Shown: in pieces, positions 1 to 7,075 of the stretch
Layout of the letters: the number at the start of each line of letters is the position of its first letter
Position numbering within the stretch: position 1 is the first letter of the stretch
The notes under the pieces: model-generated
Database searches by the model: none
What the model was told of the DNA's origin: nothing
The model's input: the letters and a program-made list of their open reading frames with translations, nothing else
IMG/VR virus record: IMGVR_UViG_3300025120_000519
Coordinates: 1 to 24,578 of that record
Direction: 5' to 3' (one strand)
DNA: 24,578 bases
From: a virus
Program-made: the position numbers and the translations under genes

Positions 1-1
1 A

Positions 2-172
2 GTAAAGTCTAAAGACAATACTCCTTCTATTACCTCTCTAGATTTAACAGAAAAAGAATTAGAGTTTTTATTAGTAACTATTAAAAATGGTTTATTTAAA
101 GGAGAATATGTAGAATTATGTTATAATATTACTTTAAAATTACAAACAAAATATAATGAAGTAAAAAAATAA
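2..172 (+). CDS. C-terminal end of a small hypothetical protein (partial)
   Basis: This is the last 56 codons of a gene that begins upstream of the window. Reading from base 2 the frame is open to a TAA at 170-172, while the other two forward frames are interrupted. The visible tail is acidic-to-mixed and probably helical (…LDLTEKELEFLLVTIKNG…), and ends in a Lys-rich stretch. Short helical proteins of this style are common in marine phage genomes, but I cannot give a function. The stop is followed after six bases by the next start, so the two small genes are probably co-transcribed. Confidence 0.6.
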   Translation, partial: VKSKDNTPSITSLDLTEKELEFLLVTIKNGLFKGEYVELCYNITLKLQTKYNEVKK

Positions 173-178
173 TAAGTT

Positions 179-370
179 ATGTCTTATAATTTAACAAATC
201 TTTCACTAAGAGAATTACGTGCTCTTAGAAAATCAACAGATTTTATTCCAATTACGGGTATTGATGCTATCTTTATAGGTACACTCCAAGTAAAACTTAC
301 AGCAAAAATAGAAGGTATTGAAGAGCAATTAAAAGAAAAAGAAGCATCCATTCCTCCCCCTCCTATTTAA
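179..370 (+). CDS. small hypothetical protein, 63 aa
   Basis: A 63-residue ORF with an ATG start, following the previous stop by six bases. It has a Leu/Arg-rich N-terminal half (…LSLRELRALRKSTDF…), a short hydrophobic stretch around residues 27-36, then a charged helix (residues 43-57), and ends in IPPPPI. The pattern suggests a small helical protein that may form a coiled coil through its C-terminal half. It lies directly upstream of the late-type promoter motif of the fibre gene and so probably ends the preceding transcription unit. Function unknown. Codon use and the lack of a competing frame support it as a real gene. Confidence 0.55.
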   Translation: MSYNLTNLSLRELRALRKSTDFIPITGIDAIFIGTLQVKLTAKIEGIEEQLKEKEASIPPPPI

Positions 371-388
371 TAGGAAAAACTAAATTCA

Positions 389-397
389 TATTTATAA
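389..397 (+). promoter_or_regulatory. late-type promoter motif TATTTATAA (fibre gene)
   Basis: TATTTATAA followed by CAAAT. The same nonamer occurs 16-63 bases upstream of six other structural genes in this window (5015, 9474, 9774, 11586, 13223 and 15839). It is the reverse complement of TTATAAATA, which contains the T4 late-promoter core TATAAATA. The distance to the ATG at 461 is longer than at the other sites because a structured leader lies between. The promoter role is inferred from recurrence and position. Confidence 0.6.
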
Positions 398-407
398 CAA
401 ATATTAA

Positions 408-447
408 GGCCCGCAAGGGAAGTGGACTGAATAATCAGTAGCCAACC
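408..447 (+). promoter_or_regulatory. structured 5' leader of the fibre mRNA (two hairpins)
   Basis: This GC-richer island in an AT-rich intergenic region can fold into two adjacent hairpins. The first is CCC-GCAA-GGG (410-419), a 3-bp stem with a GNRA-type tetraloop. The second, at 423-444, pairs TGG+ACTGA with TCAGT+CCA around an ATAA loop, with a two-base AG bulge on the 3' side. G408-G409 could pair with C446-C447 and close both into a junction. It lies between the late-type motif and the start codon, so it would be in the mRNA. A role in controlling translation or stability of the very long fibre message is inference. Confidence 0.45.
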
Positions 448-460
448 TAATAAGATAGAT

Positions 461-3400
461 ATGCCAAATTGGAAAAAAGTAATCATCAGTGGATCTAATG
501 CTGATCTAAATGAATTAAAACTATCAGGTCTTTCAACCCAAGGATCTGAAAACACAACCCTTGTAATTAATAGTAGTGGTGTAGTAGGTACTAGAGAAAA
601 TGCAGCTTCTAGTGGCTCATCAGGCTCATCAGGCTCATCAGGGTCTTCAGGTGTAAATGGTTCATCAGGTACTAATGGTTCATCAGGTACTAATGGTTCA
701 TCAGGTTCAAGTGGCTCTTCAGGTACAACTGGTACAGATGGTACTTCAGGTACTAATGGTTCAAGTGGTTCATCAGGAATAAATGGAACAAGTGGTACAG
801 ATGGTTCTTCGGGATCAAGTGGAACAAGTGGTTCATCTGGTTCTTCAGGCACATCTGGTACAACAGGGACTTCTGGGTCCTCGGGATCAAGTGGAACAAA
901 TGGTTCAAGTGGCTCATCAGGAACAACTGGTACCTCAGGTACTAATGGTTCATCTGGTACTAATGGTTCATCAGGAACAAATGGTTCAAGCGGATCATCA
1001 GGAACAGATGGAACTTCAGGTACAAATGGCTCTTCAGGTACAGATGGTTCAAGTGGCTCTTCAGGATCAAGTGGTTCAAGTGGAATTTCTGGTACATCGG
1101 GATCAAGTGGTTCATCTGGTTCTTCTGGTACAACTGGTACTTCAGGTACAACAGGAACTTCTGGATCATCAGGTTCAAGTGGCTCTTCAGGTACAAATGG
1201 TTCTTCAGGTACAGATGGAACATCAGGAACTAATGGTAGTTCAGGTTCATCAGGAACAGATGGAACTTCAGGTACAAATGGCTCTTCAGGTACAAATGGC
1301 TCTTCAGGAACAAACGGTTCTTCAGGAACAGATGGTTCTTCAGGAACAGATGGTACATCAGGAACAAACGGTTCTTCAGGAACAAATGGTTCAAGTGGTT
1401 CTTCAGGTACAGATGGCTCAAGTGGCTCTTCAGGAACAAATGGTTCTTCAGGTACAAACGGCTCAAGTGGTACAAGTGGCTCTTCAGGTACAACTGGTAC
1501 TTCTGGATCTAGTGGTTCAAGTGGTACAAACGGTTCTTCAGGATCTTCAGGTAGTTCAGGTAGTAACGGCTCTTCAGGATCAAGTGGATCTAGTGGTTCA
1601 TCTGGTTCTTCGGGACAAGATGGTAACTTTGGTGGTGCTACTTTTAATTATACTTTTGAAACTAATACCAATGTTGGGGCAGACCCAGGTGCTGGAGATA
1701 TAAGATTAAATAGCTCTACACAAAATGCAGCAACTATATCGGCTATAAGTCAAACAACAGAAGATGGTGATAATATACAAGAGTTTTTAGAATCTATAGA
1801 TGCCTCAACATCAGCCGTAAAAGGTCATATGAGAATGGCAGATAAATTCTCCCCAGAAAATTTTATATTATTTTCAATATCAAACTTAACAGACATAGGT
1901 ACATATTGGACAATAAATATAAATGAACAAGCATCATCAGCAGCTTCACCTTTTAGTGCTAATGAAGCAATAATTGTTTCTTTCGCTTTAGTAGGTGATA
2001 GAGGGGATAATGGTTCTTCAGGAACAAGTGGTTCATCAGGATCAAGTGGGTCTAATGGTTCATCAGGATCTTCAGGAACAAATGGTTCAAGTGGCTCTTC
2101 TGGTTCTTCAGGAACAGATGGCTCTTCAGGCTCAAGTGGCTCAAGCGGATCTTCAGGTACTAACGGTTCAAGCGGCTCTTCAGGTACTAATGGTTCATCT
2201 GGTACAAATGGCTCATCAGGAACAAATGGTTCTTCAGGCTCAAGTGGCTCAAGCGGCTCTTCAGGTACTAATGGCTCATCCGGAACAAACGGGTCTTCAG
2301 GTACAAATGGTAGTTCAGGTTCATCTGGTACTAATGGTTCATCTGGAACAAATGGCTCAAGCGGATCTTCAGGTACTAATGGTTCATCAGGAACAAACGG
2401 TTCATCCGGCTCTTCAGGTACAAATGGTTCATCAGGTACAAATGGTTCAAGCGGATCATCAGGAACAGATGGAACTTCTGGTTCAAGCGGTTCAAGCGGC
2501 TCAAGCGGTTCAAGCGGCTCTTCAGGCACAACTGGTACTTCAGGTACAAGTGGTGTTTCGGGCTCTTCAGGCTCTTCAGGCTCTTCTGGTTCTAATGGCT
2601 CGTCAGGTACTTCAGGTTCAAGTGGAACATCTGGTTCTTCAGGAACATCTGGTTCTTCAGGAACTTCTGGATCAAGCGGTTCAAGCGGTTCTTCGGGCAC
2701 AACTGGTACTTCAGGTACAAGTGGTAATACAGGAACATCTGGCTCAAGTGGCTCATCAGGTTCTTCAGGAGTAAATGGAACAAGTGGCTCATCAGGAGTA
2801 AACGGAACAAGTGGTTCTAGTGGTACAAGTGGAGTAAATGGTAGTTCAGGTTCAAGTGGAGTAAATGGTAGTTCAGGTTCAAGTGGAACAAATGGCTCAG
2901 CAACAATTTCAAATAATGTTGATAATAGAGTATTAACAGCTACTGGAACATCAACAATTAATGGTGAATCTAATCTTACTTTTAATGGATCATTACTATC
3001 AGTAACTGGTTGTCTTTCTGCAACTGGAAGAATAAACTTTGGAACAGATAATGACCAATTAGGTTCATGTGCTTCTATATTAGGTGGAGAACTTAATACA
3101 ATAATTATGGGTGCTAGCCATTCTACAATAGGAGGTGGTTTTAAAAATACTGCATCAAATGCAAGTACAGATTGTACTTTTATAGGAGGAGGATGTGGTA
3201 ATAAGGTAGCAAGCCAATATAATATAGTAGTAGGTGGTCAAAATAACTCTTCTGCAAATAATTATGCAGCTATAGTTGGTGGTGCCAATAACAATAATCA
3301 AGGTTGTCATGGATTTATAGGAGGAGGTTCTAGTAATACTAATAGTCTTAATTGTGTAACATCATTAATTGGAGGTTGTTTAAATTATATTGATGGTAAT

Positions 3401-4996
3401 GTTAACTGCTCAATTTTATTAGGAGGTAGAGAAAATTGCATGTACGCTGGTAATAGTTTACCTGCTTATTGTACCCAATATGCTTTTGTAGGTACTGGTT
3501 GTAAAAACCAAATTAATAAATCAGGTTGTCAAGCCTGTTTTTCAACAATATTAAATGGATCTCATAATGAAAATTTCTGTAATTTTTCTTTTATAGGAGG
3601 AGGAACAAAAAATACTTCATCTGTAAGTTTTAGTACAATTTTAGGTGGAGAACGAAATTCAATAACAACTGCAGGGTGTGGAATTTGCTGTTCTGGAAAC
3701 AATTTTATTGGAGTAGGATATTTAAATACTATCCAAGGTAGTCTACATGGAAGTGTAATTCTTAGTGGTAATACTAATTGTATTACTGGTTCTAATACCT
3801 CTAACGATTTGGCTCTTTTGTCCTGTAATAATATGATAGTGGGGGGCCAGACAAATAAAATACTAGTTGCTGAAAGATCAAACCACAATGCAATAGTTGG
3901 TGGTAGATGCAATATTATATGCACTACAGGACCCAGTTATGCTTCCCAATCTACTGGAAATAATGTAATTGGAGGTGGTGCGTTTAATTTTATGATTATG
4001 CGTTCTGATGTTGGTCAATTTTGTCTCGGAGCTCAAGGAGGTAATACTATATCAGGAGGAAAGGGTAATAAAATTTGTTGTGTTGGTAATAGTTTCATAG
4101 GAGGGGGGGTTAATAATATAATGTGCTGTGCTGGAGTGCATAATGTTATCGCTGGAGGATCACAAAATAAAATAAGATGTCAAAGGGGTAATTCCATTCT
4201 TGGAGGGTGTTGTAATATAATATGTGGAAATCAATCAACACAAGGATGTAATGCTATTGTAGGTGGTTTTGGTAATTTAATAGGAGCGGGTGATGCTTGT
4301 GTTTATCTTAATACAATTGGAGGTGGTTCGGGTAATAAAATTTGTTGTGATAGTCAAAATAATTTTGTAGCAGGATGTAATAACTGTTTAGGTGCTGGAA
4401 GTTCTTCAAATAATTCAAGATTTTCTGCAGTATTTGGATGTAATAATAAAACCTGTGCTGATCATAATTTAATGTCAGGGTATAATAATACTATAGGGTC
4501 AAGTTATAATAGAACAGCTATTTTAGGTACTTATGGTAAAACTGCAACTGCAGATGATCAATTAATGGTTTGCTGTATTTGTGCTTTTGGATCTTTAAGT
4601 AAAGCTTCTGGTACATTTACAATTGATCACCCAAACCCATGTAAAACAGCAACACATCATTTAAAGCATAGTTTTGTTGAATCACCAACAGCTGGGGATA
4701 ATGTATATAGATGGGAAGTTGATATTGATGATACACTTCACGGTGAGATAGTTCTTCCAGAATATTATAGATATTTAAATGAAAATTCTCAAGTATGGAT
4801 TAATCCTGTAAATAATTTAGGTAGAGCATTTGGTATAGTAAATATTAGTGCAACTAAAGTAAAAATTACAACATCAGACCCTGGAAAATTTAATGTGTTA
4901 GTTATTGGAACTAGAAAAGATAAAGCAGCAGTTGAAGCTTGGAAAGGTGTTGAAATTAAAAAAACAAAAGAAGAAAAATTAAATAATAGAAATTAA
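461..4996 (+). CDS. giant collagen-like tail fibre / adhesin, 1511 aa
   Basis: A phage fibre. The N-terminus (MPNWKKVIISGSNADLNEL) resembles virion-anchoring N-termini of marine phage fibres. Residues 50-388 and 512-812 are uninterrupted Gly-X-Y triplets made almost only of SSG, TNG, TDG, TSG and TTG, with no proline. Residues about 389-511 form an ordinary globular domain between the blocks. Residues about 830-1380 repeat a GGG-x-x-N-type motif, as in left-handed beta-rolls of YadA-like trimeric adhesins, with about 42 cysteines. The end (about 1380-1511: SGTFTIDHPNP, HSFVESP, VIGTRKD) matches a C-terminal domain I recognise from other bacterial and phage surface proteins. A trimer with a triple-helical shaft is expected. 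The ATG at 461 follows an A/T leader without Shine-Dalgarno. Fibre identity is sure; receptor and exact virion position are unknown. Confidence 0.88.
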   Translation: MPNWKKVIISGSNADLNELKLSGLSTQGSENTTLVINSSGVVGTRENAASSGSSGSSGSSGSSGVNGSSGTNGSSGTNGSSGSSGSSGTTGTDGTSGTNGSSGSSGINGTSGTDGSSGSSGTSGSSGSSGTSGTTGTSGSSGSSGTNGSSGSSGTTGTSGTNGSSGTNGSSGTNGSSGSSGTDGTSGTNGSSGTDGSSGSSGSSGSSGISGTSGSSGSSGSSGTTGTSGTTGTSGSSGSSGSSGTNGSSGTDGTSGTNGSSGSSGTDGTSGTNGSSGTNGSSGTNGSSGTDGSSGTDGTSGTNGSSGTNGSSGSSGTDGSSGSSGTNGSSGTNGSSGTSGSSGTTGTSGSSGSSGTNGSSGSSGSSGSNGSSGSSGSSGSSGSSGQDGNFGGATFNYTFETNTNVGADPGAGDIRLNSSTQNAATISAISQTTEDGDNIQEFLESIDASTSAVKGHMRMADKFSPENFILFSISNLTDIGTYWTININEQASSAASPFSANEAIIVSFALVGDRGDNGSSGTSGSSGSSGSNGSSGSSGTNGSSGSSGSSGTDGSSGSSGSSGSSGTNGSSGSSGTNGSSGTNGSSGTNGSSGSSGSSGSSGTNGSSGTNGSSGTNGSSGSSGTNGSSGTNGSSGSSGTNGSSGTNGSSGSSGTNGSSGTNGSSGSSGTDGTSGSSGSSGSSGSSGSSGTTGTSGTSGVSGSSGSSGSSGSNGSSGTSGSSGTSGSSGTSGSSGTSGSSGSSGSSGTTGTSGTSGNTGTSGSSGSSGSSGVNGTSGSSGVNGTSGSSGTSGVNGSSGSSGVNGSSGSSGTNGSATISNNVDNRVLTATGTSTINGESNLTFNGSLLSVTGCLSATGRINFGTDNDQLGSCASILGGELNTIIMGASHSTIGGGFKNTASNASTDCTFIGGGCGNKVASQYNIVVGGQNNSSANNYAAIVGGANNNNQGCHGFIGGGSSNTNSLNCVTSLIGGCLNYIDGNVNCSILLGGRENCMYAGNSLPAYCTQYAFVGTGCKNQINKSGCQACFSTILNGSHNENFCNFSFIGGGTKNTSSVSFSTILGGERNSITTAGCGICCSGNNFIGVGYLNTIQGSLHGSVILSGNTNCITGSNTSNDLALLSCNNMIVGGQTNKILVAERSNHNAIVGGRCNIICTTGPSYASQSTGNNVIGGGAFNFMIMRSDVGQFCLGAQGGNTISGGKGNKICCVGNSFIGGGVNNIMCCAGVHNVIAGGSQNKIRCQRGNSILGGCCNIICGNQSTQGCNAIVGGFGNLIGAGDACVYLNTIGGGSGNKICCDSQNNFVAGCNNCLGAGSSSNNSRFSAVFGCNNKTCADHNLMSGYNNTIGSSYNRTAILGTYGKTATADDQLMVCCICAFGSLSKASGTFTIDHPNPCKTATHHLKHSFVESPTAGDNVYRWEVDIDDTLHGEIVLPEYYRYLNENSQVWINPVNNLGRAFGIVNISATKVKITTSDPGKFNVLVIGTRKDKAAVEAWKGVEIKKTKEEKLNNRN
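608..1624 (+). repeat. Gly-X-Y repeat block 1 (about 113 triplets)
   Basis: A nine-base periodic coding repeat in which every third codon is Gly from residue 52 to 388. X-Y pairs are SS, TN, TD, TS, TT and occasional VN, IN, IS and SN. Pro is absent. Synonymous codons are mixed freely (TCA, TCT, AGT, AGC; GGT, GGA, GGC), so the DNA is less identical than the protein. Confidence 0.9.
1994..2896 (+). repeat. Gly-X-Y repeat block 2 (about 100 triplets)
   Basis: The second collagen-like block, residues 512-812, starts GDRGDNGSSG and continues with SSG/TNG/TDG/TSG triplets in perfect three-residue register. The 3' end is enriched in VNG triplets. As in block 1 there is no proline, and the long antisense open frame across it is a by-product of the periodic codons. 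Confidence 0.9.
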
Positions 4997-5014
4997 TTTA
5001 AATAAATAAATTAA
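4993..5014. repeat. AT-only inverted repeat after the fibre stop codon
   Basis: TTAATTTA (4993-5000) and TAAATTAA (5007-5014) form a perfect 8-bp inverted repeat around AATAAA, starting at the fibre stop codon and directly abutting the next TATTTATAA motif. It has no GC pairs and no T run, so it would be a weak terminator at best. It may instead protect the 3' end or be a chance result of composition. Confidence 0.25.
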
Positions 5015-5023
5015 TATTTATAA
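5015..5023 (+). promoter_or_regulatory. late-type promoter motif TATTTATAA
   Basis: TATTTATAA followed by CAAAAT, starting 24 bases upstream of the ATG at 5039. This is the standard spacing seen at the 9499, 11612 and 13247 genes. Role inferred from recurrence. Confidence 0.6.
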
Positions 5024-5038
5024 CAAAATATAATACAA

Positions 5039-5347
5039 ATGACACATACTTGGAAAATTTACGATCTTAAAAGAACAATATCAACTGGAGTAGTTACTGA
5101 AGTAACATATGCTTGTGAATCAGAAGATAATGGACATGGGTCAAGAAAAATAGGATATTTTAACATTTCTGGTGATCCTGCTGATGCCGAATTTATTGCT
5201 TATGATGATTTAACAGAAGCTAATGTTTTAGAATGGTTAAATGATAATGTTGAAAAACAAGTATTTATGGATGCTAATACACTTAGTATACAAAATTCAA
5301 TTGCAAGTGCAGCAGCTATAACAGAAAAAGATGGTACTCCTTGGTAA
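5039..5347 (+). CDS. small conserved phage protein next to the fibre, 102 aa
   Basis: A 102-residue protein beginning MTHTWKIYDLKRTISTGVV. I recall very similar short proteins (TWKI…GVVT.VTYACES…FVAYDDLTEANVL) in many marine phage genomes, usually among structural genes; I believe they are classed as a DUF7936-type family, but I am not certain of the number. The sequence looks like a beta-rich N-terminal half (residues 1-60) followed by a helix (about 60-75, LTEANVLEWLNDNVEKQ). It has its own late-type motif 24 bases upstream and follows the fibre by 42 bases, so a fibre-associated or other virion role is plausible but not shown. Function unknown. Confidence 0.7.
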   Translation: MTHTWKIYDLKRTISTGVVTEVTYACESEDNGHGSRKIGYFNISGDPADAEFIAYDDLTEANVLEWLNDNVEKQVFMDANTLSIQNSIASAAAITEKDGTPW

Positions 5348-5352
5348 TATAG

Positions 5353-5384
5353 TTAGGAGTATCTAAATTAGTTTCGTATATTAG
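5353..5384 (+). promoter_or_regulatory. Bacteroidota-type sigma-A promoter for the glycosylation operon
   Basis: TTAG at 5353-5356, then exactly 20 bases, then TATATTAG at 5377-5384. This approximates the Bacteroidota primary-sigma consensus (-33 TTTG, about 19-21 bases, -7 TAnnTTTG). The wider block TTTCGTATATTAG (5372-5384) is repeated exactly at 22704-22716 and nearly so at 24472-24484. The predicted start site is about 7 bases downstream, which leaves a short leader to the ATG at 5408. Confidence 0.6.
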
Positions 5385-5407
5385 TTTTAATGTAAAAATA
5401 GTTATAA

Positions 5408-6289
5408 ATGAATATTATATTTCAAATAGATGGTGGTTTAGGTAAAAGTATTATGGCAACAGCCATGATTAAAGTTATTAAAAAAAGATACAAAAATTCT
5501 TTTCTTATAATTGTAACAGCATACCCCGATGTTTTTTTAAATAATCCTAATATAGATGAAATTCATCTACCTACACAAGTAAATGGTTTATATTTAAAAC
5601 ATATTAAGGATAAAGATTGCAAGATACTTGTTAGTGACCCGTATAGAGATACAGATTTTATAACTGAAAAACCCATTCATTTATTTAAAACTTGGTGTAA
5701 AATATATGGTTTAAAATATAATAATGAACAACCTCAAATTTATTTATCTCAACCTGAAATAGATTATTTCACACCTTATTATAAAACGGATAAACCTATA
5801 TTAGCTATGCAAGTTAATGGTGGTCCAGCAGGATTAGGTTACCAATATTCATGGACAAGAGATATACCAGAAACTACAGTATTAGAATTAATAGAGCATT
5901 ATAAAAATGATTATACTATAATCCATATAAAAAGAGAGGATCAAAAGGTTTACCCTGATACTATGCAAGCCTTAGATGGATATAGAAGTATAGCTATACT
6001 TTTACAAATGTCGGATAAAAGACTATTAATTGATAGTTTTGTTCAACATTTAGCAGCTTCCTTAAATAAAGAATCTACAGTATGTTGGTCTAGTACTAAA
6101 CCTGAAATATTTGGGTATAAAGTACATAACAACATTAAAGCAGAAAAGTTTACAAAAGAACCAAATCTTTTACAAGCAATATATGGTCCTTTTGCTTTAT
6201 CTGAAGATATAAGTACTATTCCTTATAATGATTTAAGTGAAGTATTTGATACAAATAAAATTATAACTTCTATAAATAACCAAAAATGA
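5408..6289 (+). CDS. GT9-like glycosyltransferase (heptosyltransferase-related)
   Basis: A 293-residue protein resembling glycosyltransferase family 9 (ADP-heptose:LPS heptosyltransferase fold, GT-B). The N-terminus has the Rossmann-like start with a Gly-rich loop (IIFQIDGGLGKSIMATA, residues 3-19). It is followed by the beta-strand/NPNIDEIH pattern typical of GT9, where one monitors what a rival sugar acceptor leaves. The C-terminal half has the donor-side pattern (KRLLIDSFVQHLAASLN, about 204-220, then VCW), where GT9 enzymes carry D-x-x-x-x-H-x-A-A. It is short for GT9 (usually 320-350 aa). It is the first gene of a six-gene overlapping operon and its TGA overlaps the next ATG (ATGA). Donor and acceptor are unknown: ADP-heptose or another nucleotide sugar on the fibre or on host surface glycans are options. 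Confidence 0.72.
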   Translation: MNIIFQIDGGLGKSIMATAMIKVIKKRYKNSFLIIVTAYPDVFLNNPNIDEIHLPTQVNGLYLKHIKDKDCKILVSDPYRDTDFITEKPIHLFKTWCKIYGLKYNNEQPQIYLSQPEIDYFTPYYKTDKPILAMQVNGGPAGLGYQYSWTRDIPETTVLELIEHYKNDYTIIHIKREDQKVYPDTMQALDGYRSIAILLQMSDKRLLIDSFVQHLAASLNKESTVCWSSTKPEIFGYKVHNNIKAEKFTKEPNLLQAIYGPFALSEDISTIPYNDLSEVFDTNKIITSINNQK

Positions 6290-6735
6290 TATATTGGTTT
6301 ACAGGGCAACCAGGATCTGGTAAAACAGTATTAGCAAATTTATTAAAAGATAATTACTTACCCCATGCTTATCGTATAGATGGGGATGAAATGAGAGAGT
6401 TATTTACTAATAAAGACTACTCTATAAAAGGTAGAATAACTAACATAGATGCGGCTCAAAAAATAGCTCATTATTTACATAATCAAGGTAAAGATGTAAT
6501 TGTATCTCTAGTATCTCCCTATTTAGATCAAAGAGAAGAATTTAAATTAAAATTAGGTTGGCCCCTTAAAGAAATTTATGTACATTATGATAAATTAATA
6601 AACCTTAGGGGTAGAGAAAAATTTCATGTTTTAGACTTTCAAAAACCAATTTGTGAATTTTTAAATATTGATACTACAGTTGATACTCCTAATGAATCAT
6701 TAACTAAAATATTAAAATATGTTAAAACAGTATAG
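6286..6735 (+). CDS. APS kinase (CysC)-like P-loop kinase, 149 aa
   Basis: A P-loop kinase close to adenylylsulfate kinase. Walker A is GQPGSGKT (residues 7-14), followed by IDGDEMRE (31-38), the R50/N53 pair of the R-x-x-N element, and VSLVSPY (73-79), where CysC has its SP element with the phosphorylated serine. It is shorter than CysC (about 200 aa), with the APS-binding lid replaced by a short RGREKFHV segment (108-115), so the substrate may not be APS. CysC-like kinases of this compact type are common in marine phages. It overlaps the GT9 gene by four bases, and a nucleotidyltransferase and sugar transferases sit around it. It may therefore make an activated donor for the same pathway, which is inference. 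Confidence 0.72.
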   Translation: MIYWFTGQPGSGKTVLANLLKDNYLPHAYRIDGDEMRELFTNKDYSIKGRITNIDAAQKIAHYLHNQGKDVIVSLVSPYLDQREEFKLKLGWPLKEIYVHYDKLINLRGREKFHVLDFQKPICEFLNIDTTVDTPNESLTKILKYVKTV

Positions 6736-7075
6736 TATGTTTATTGGTAGATATCAACCATGGCATGAAGGGCATCGTTGGTTAATAGACCAAAGATTAA
6801 ATGAAGGAAAAAATGTATGGGTAGCTATTAGATCTAGACCAGATTCCCCAGATGAACCTTGGGGTGCTGATAGGGTTCAAGATAATATTAAAGAAGAACT
6901 TAAAGATTTAATTGAAGAAGGAAGAGTAATTGTTTCTATTATCCCTGATATTGAATCTATTAATTATGGTAGAGGAGTAGGATATGATATAATAGAGCAC
7001 ATCCCACCAAAAAAAGTAGAAAAAATATCAGCAACAAAAATTAGAGAAAAATTAAGAAAAAGTGGTAAGTTATAA
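6719..7075 (+). CDS. HxGH nucleotidyltransferase (cytidylyl/adenylyltransferase superfamily)
   Basis: A small nucleotidyltransferase with both superfamily signatures. The first is GRYQPWHEGH (residues 10-19, HxGH for ATP/CTP phosphates). The second is ISATKIRE near the C-terminus (103-110), equivalent to the ISSTxIR motif. At 118 residues it is close to minimal. Such enzymes transfer AMP or CMP to a phosphorylated substrate (NMN, glycerol-3-P, phosphopantetheine, sugar-1-P), and the specificity cannot be read here. Two starts are possible. ATG 6719 overlaps the kinase by 17 bases, while ATG 6737 follows its stop by one base and still keeps the whole motif (MFIGRYQPWHEGH). I keep the longer form but consider 6737 at least as likely. 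Confidence 0.75.
   Translation: MLKQYSMFIGRYQPWHEGHRWLIDQRLNEGKNVWVAIRSRPDSPDEPWGADRVQDNIKEELKDLIEEGRVIVSIIPDIESINYGRGVGYDIIEHIPPKKVEKISATKIREKLRKSGKL

Noticed and set aside
408-447. tRNA or group I intron fragment
   Set aside because: No acceptor/anticodon arrangement and no intron core motifs. Only two local hairpins can be supported.
783-1703. Second forward frame of 306 codons inside the first repeat block
   Set aside because: Out-of-frame reading of the nine-base repeat (Val/Gln/Leu-rich low complexity). The main frame has perfect Gly-X-Y register and continues into normal protein.
1825-2700. Antisense open frame of 291 codons, Pro/Glu-rich (PEEPLEPLDPEVPEEP…)
   Set aside because: It is the complement of the periodic Gly-Ser-Ser/Gly-Thr-Asn codons. 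The same pseudo-ORFs appear opposite both repeat blocks, with no start signal or own promoter.
608-2896. Possible CRISPR array or tandem non-coding repeat
   Set aside because: There are no spacers of constant length, and the repeat unit is nine bases and in phase with a single 1511-codon ORF.
3562-3924. Antisense ORF of 120 codons opposite the fibre C-terminal region
   Set aside because: Shadow of the fibre frame. No leader, no recognisable domain, and the phage has no other minus-strand genes here.
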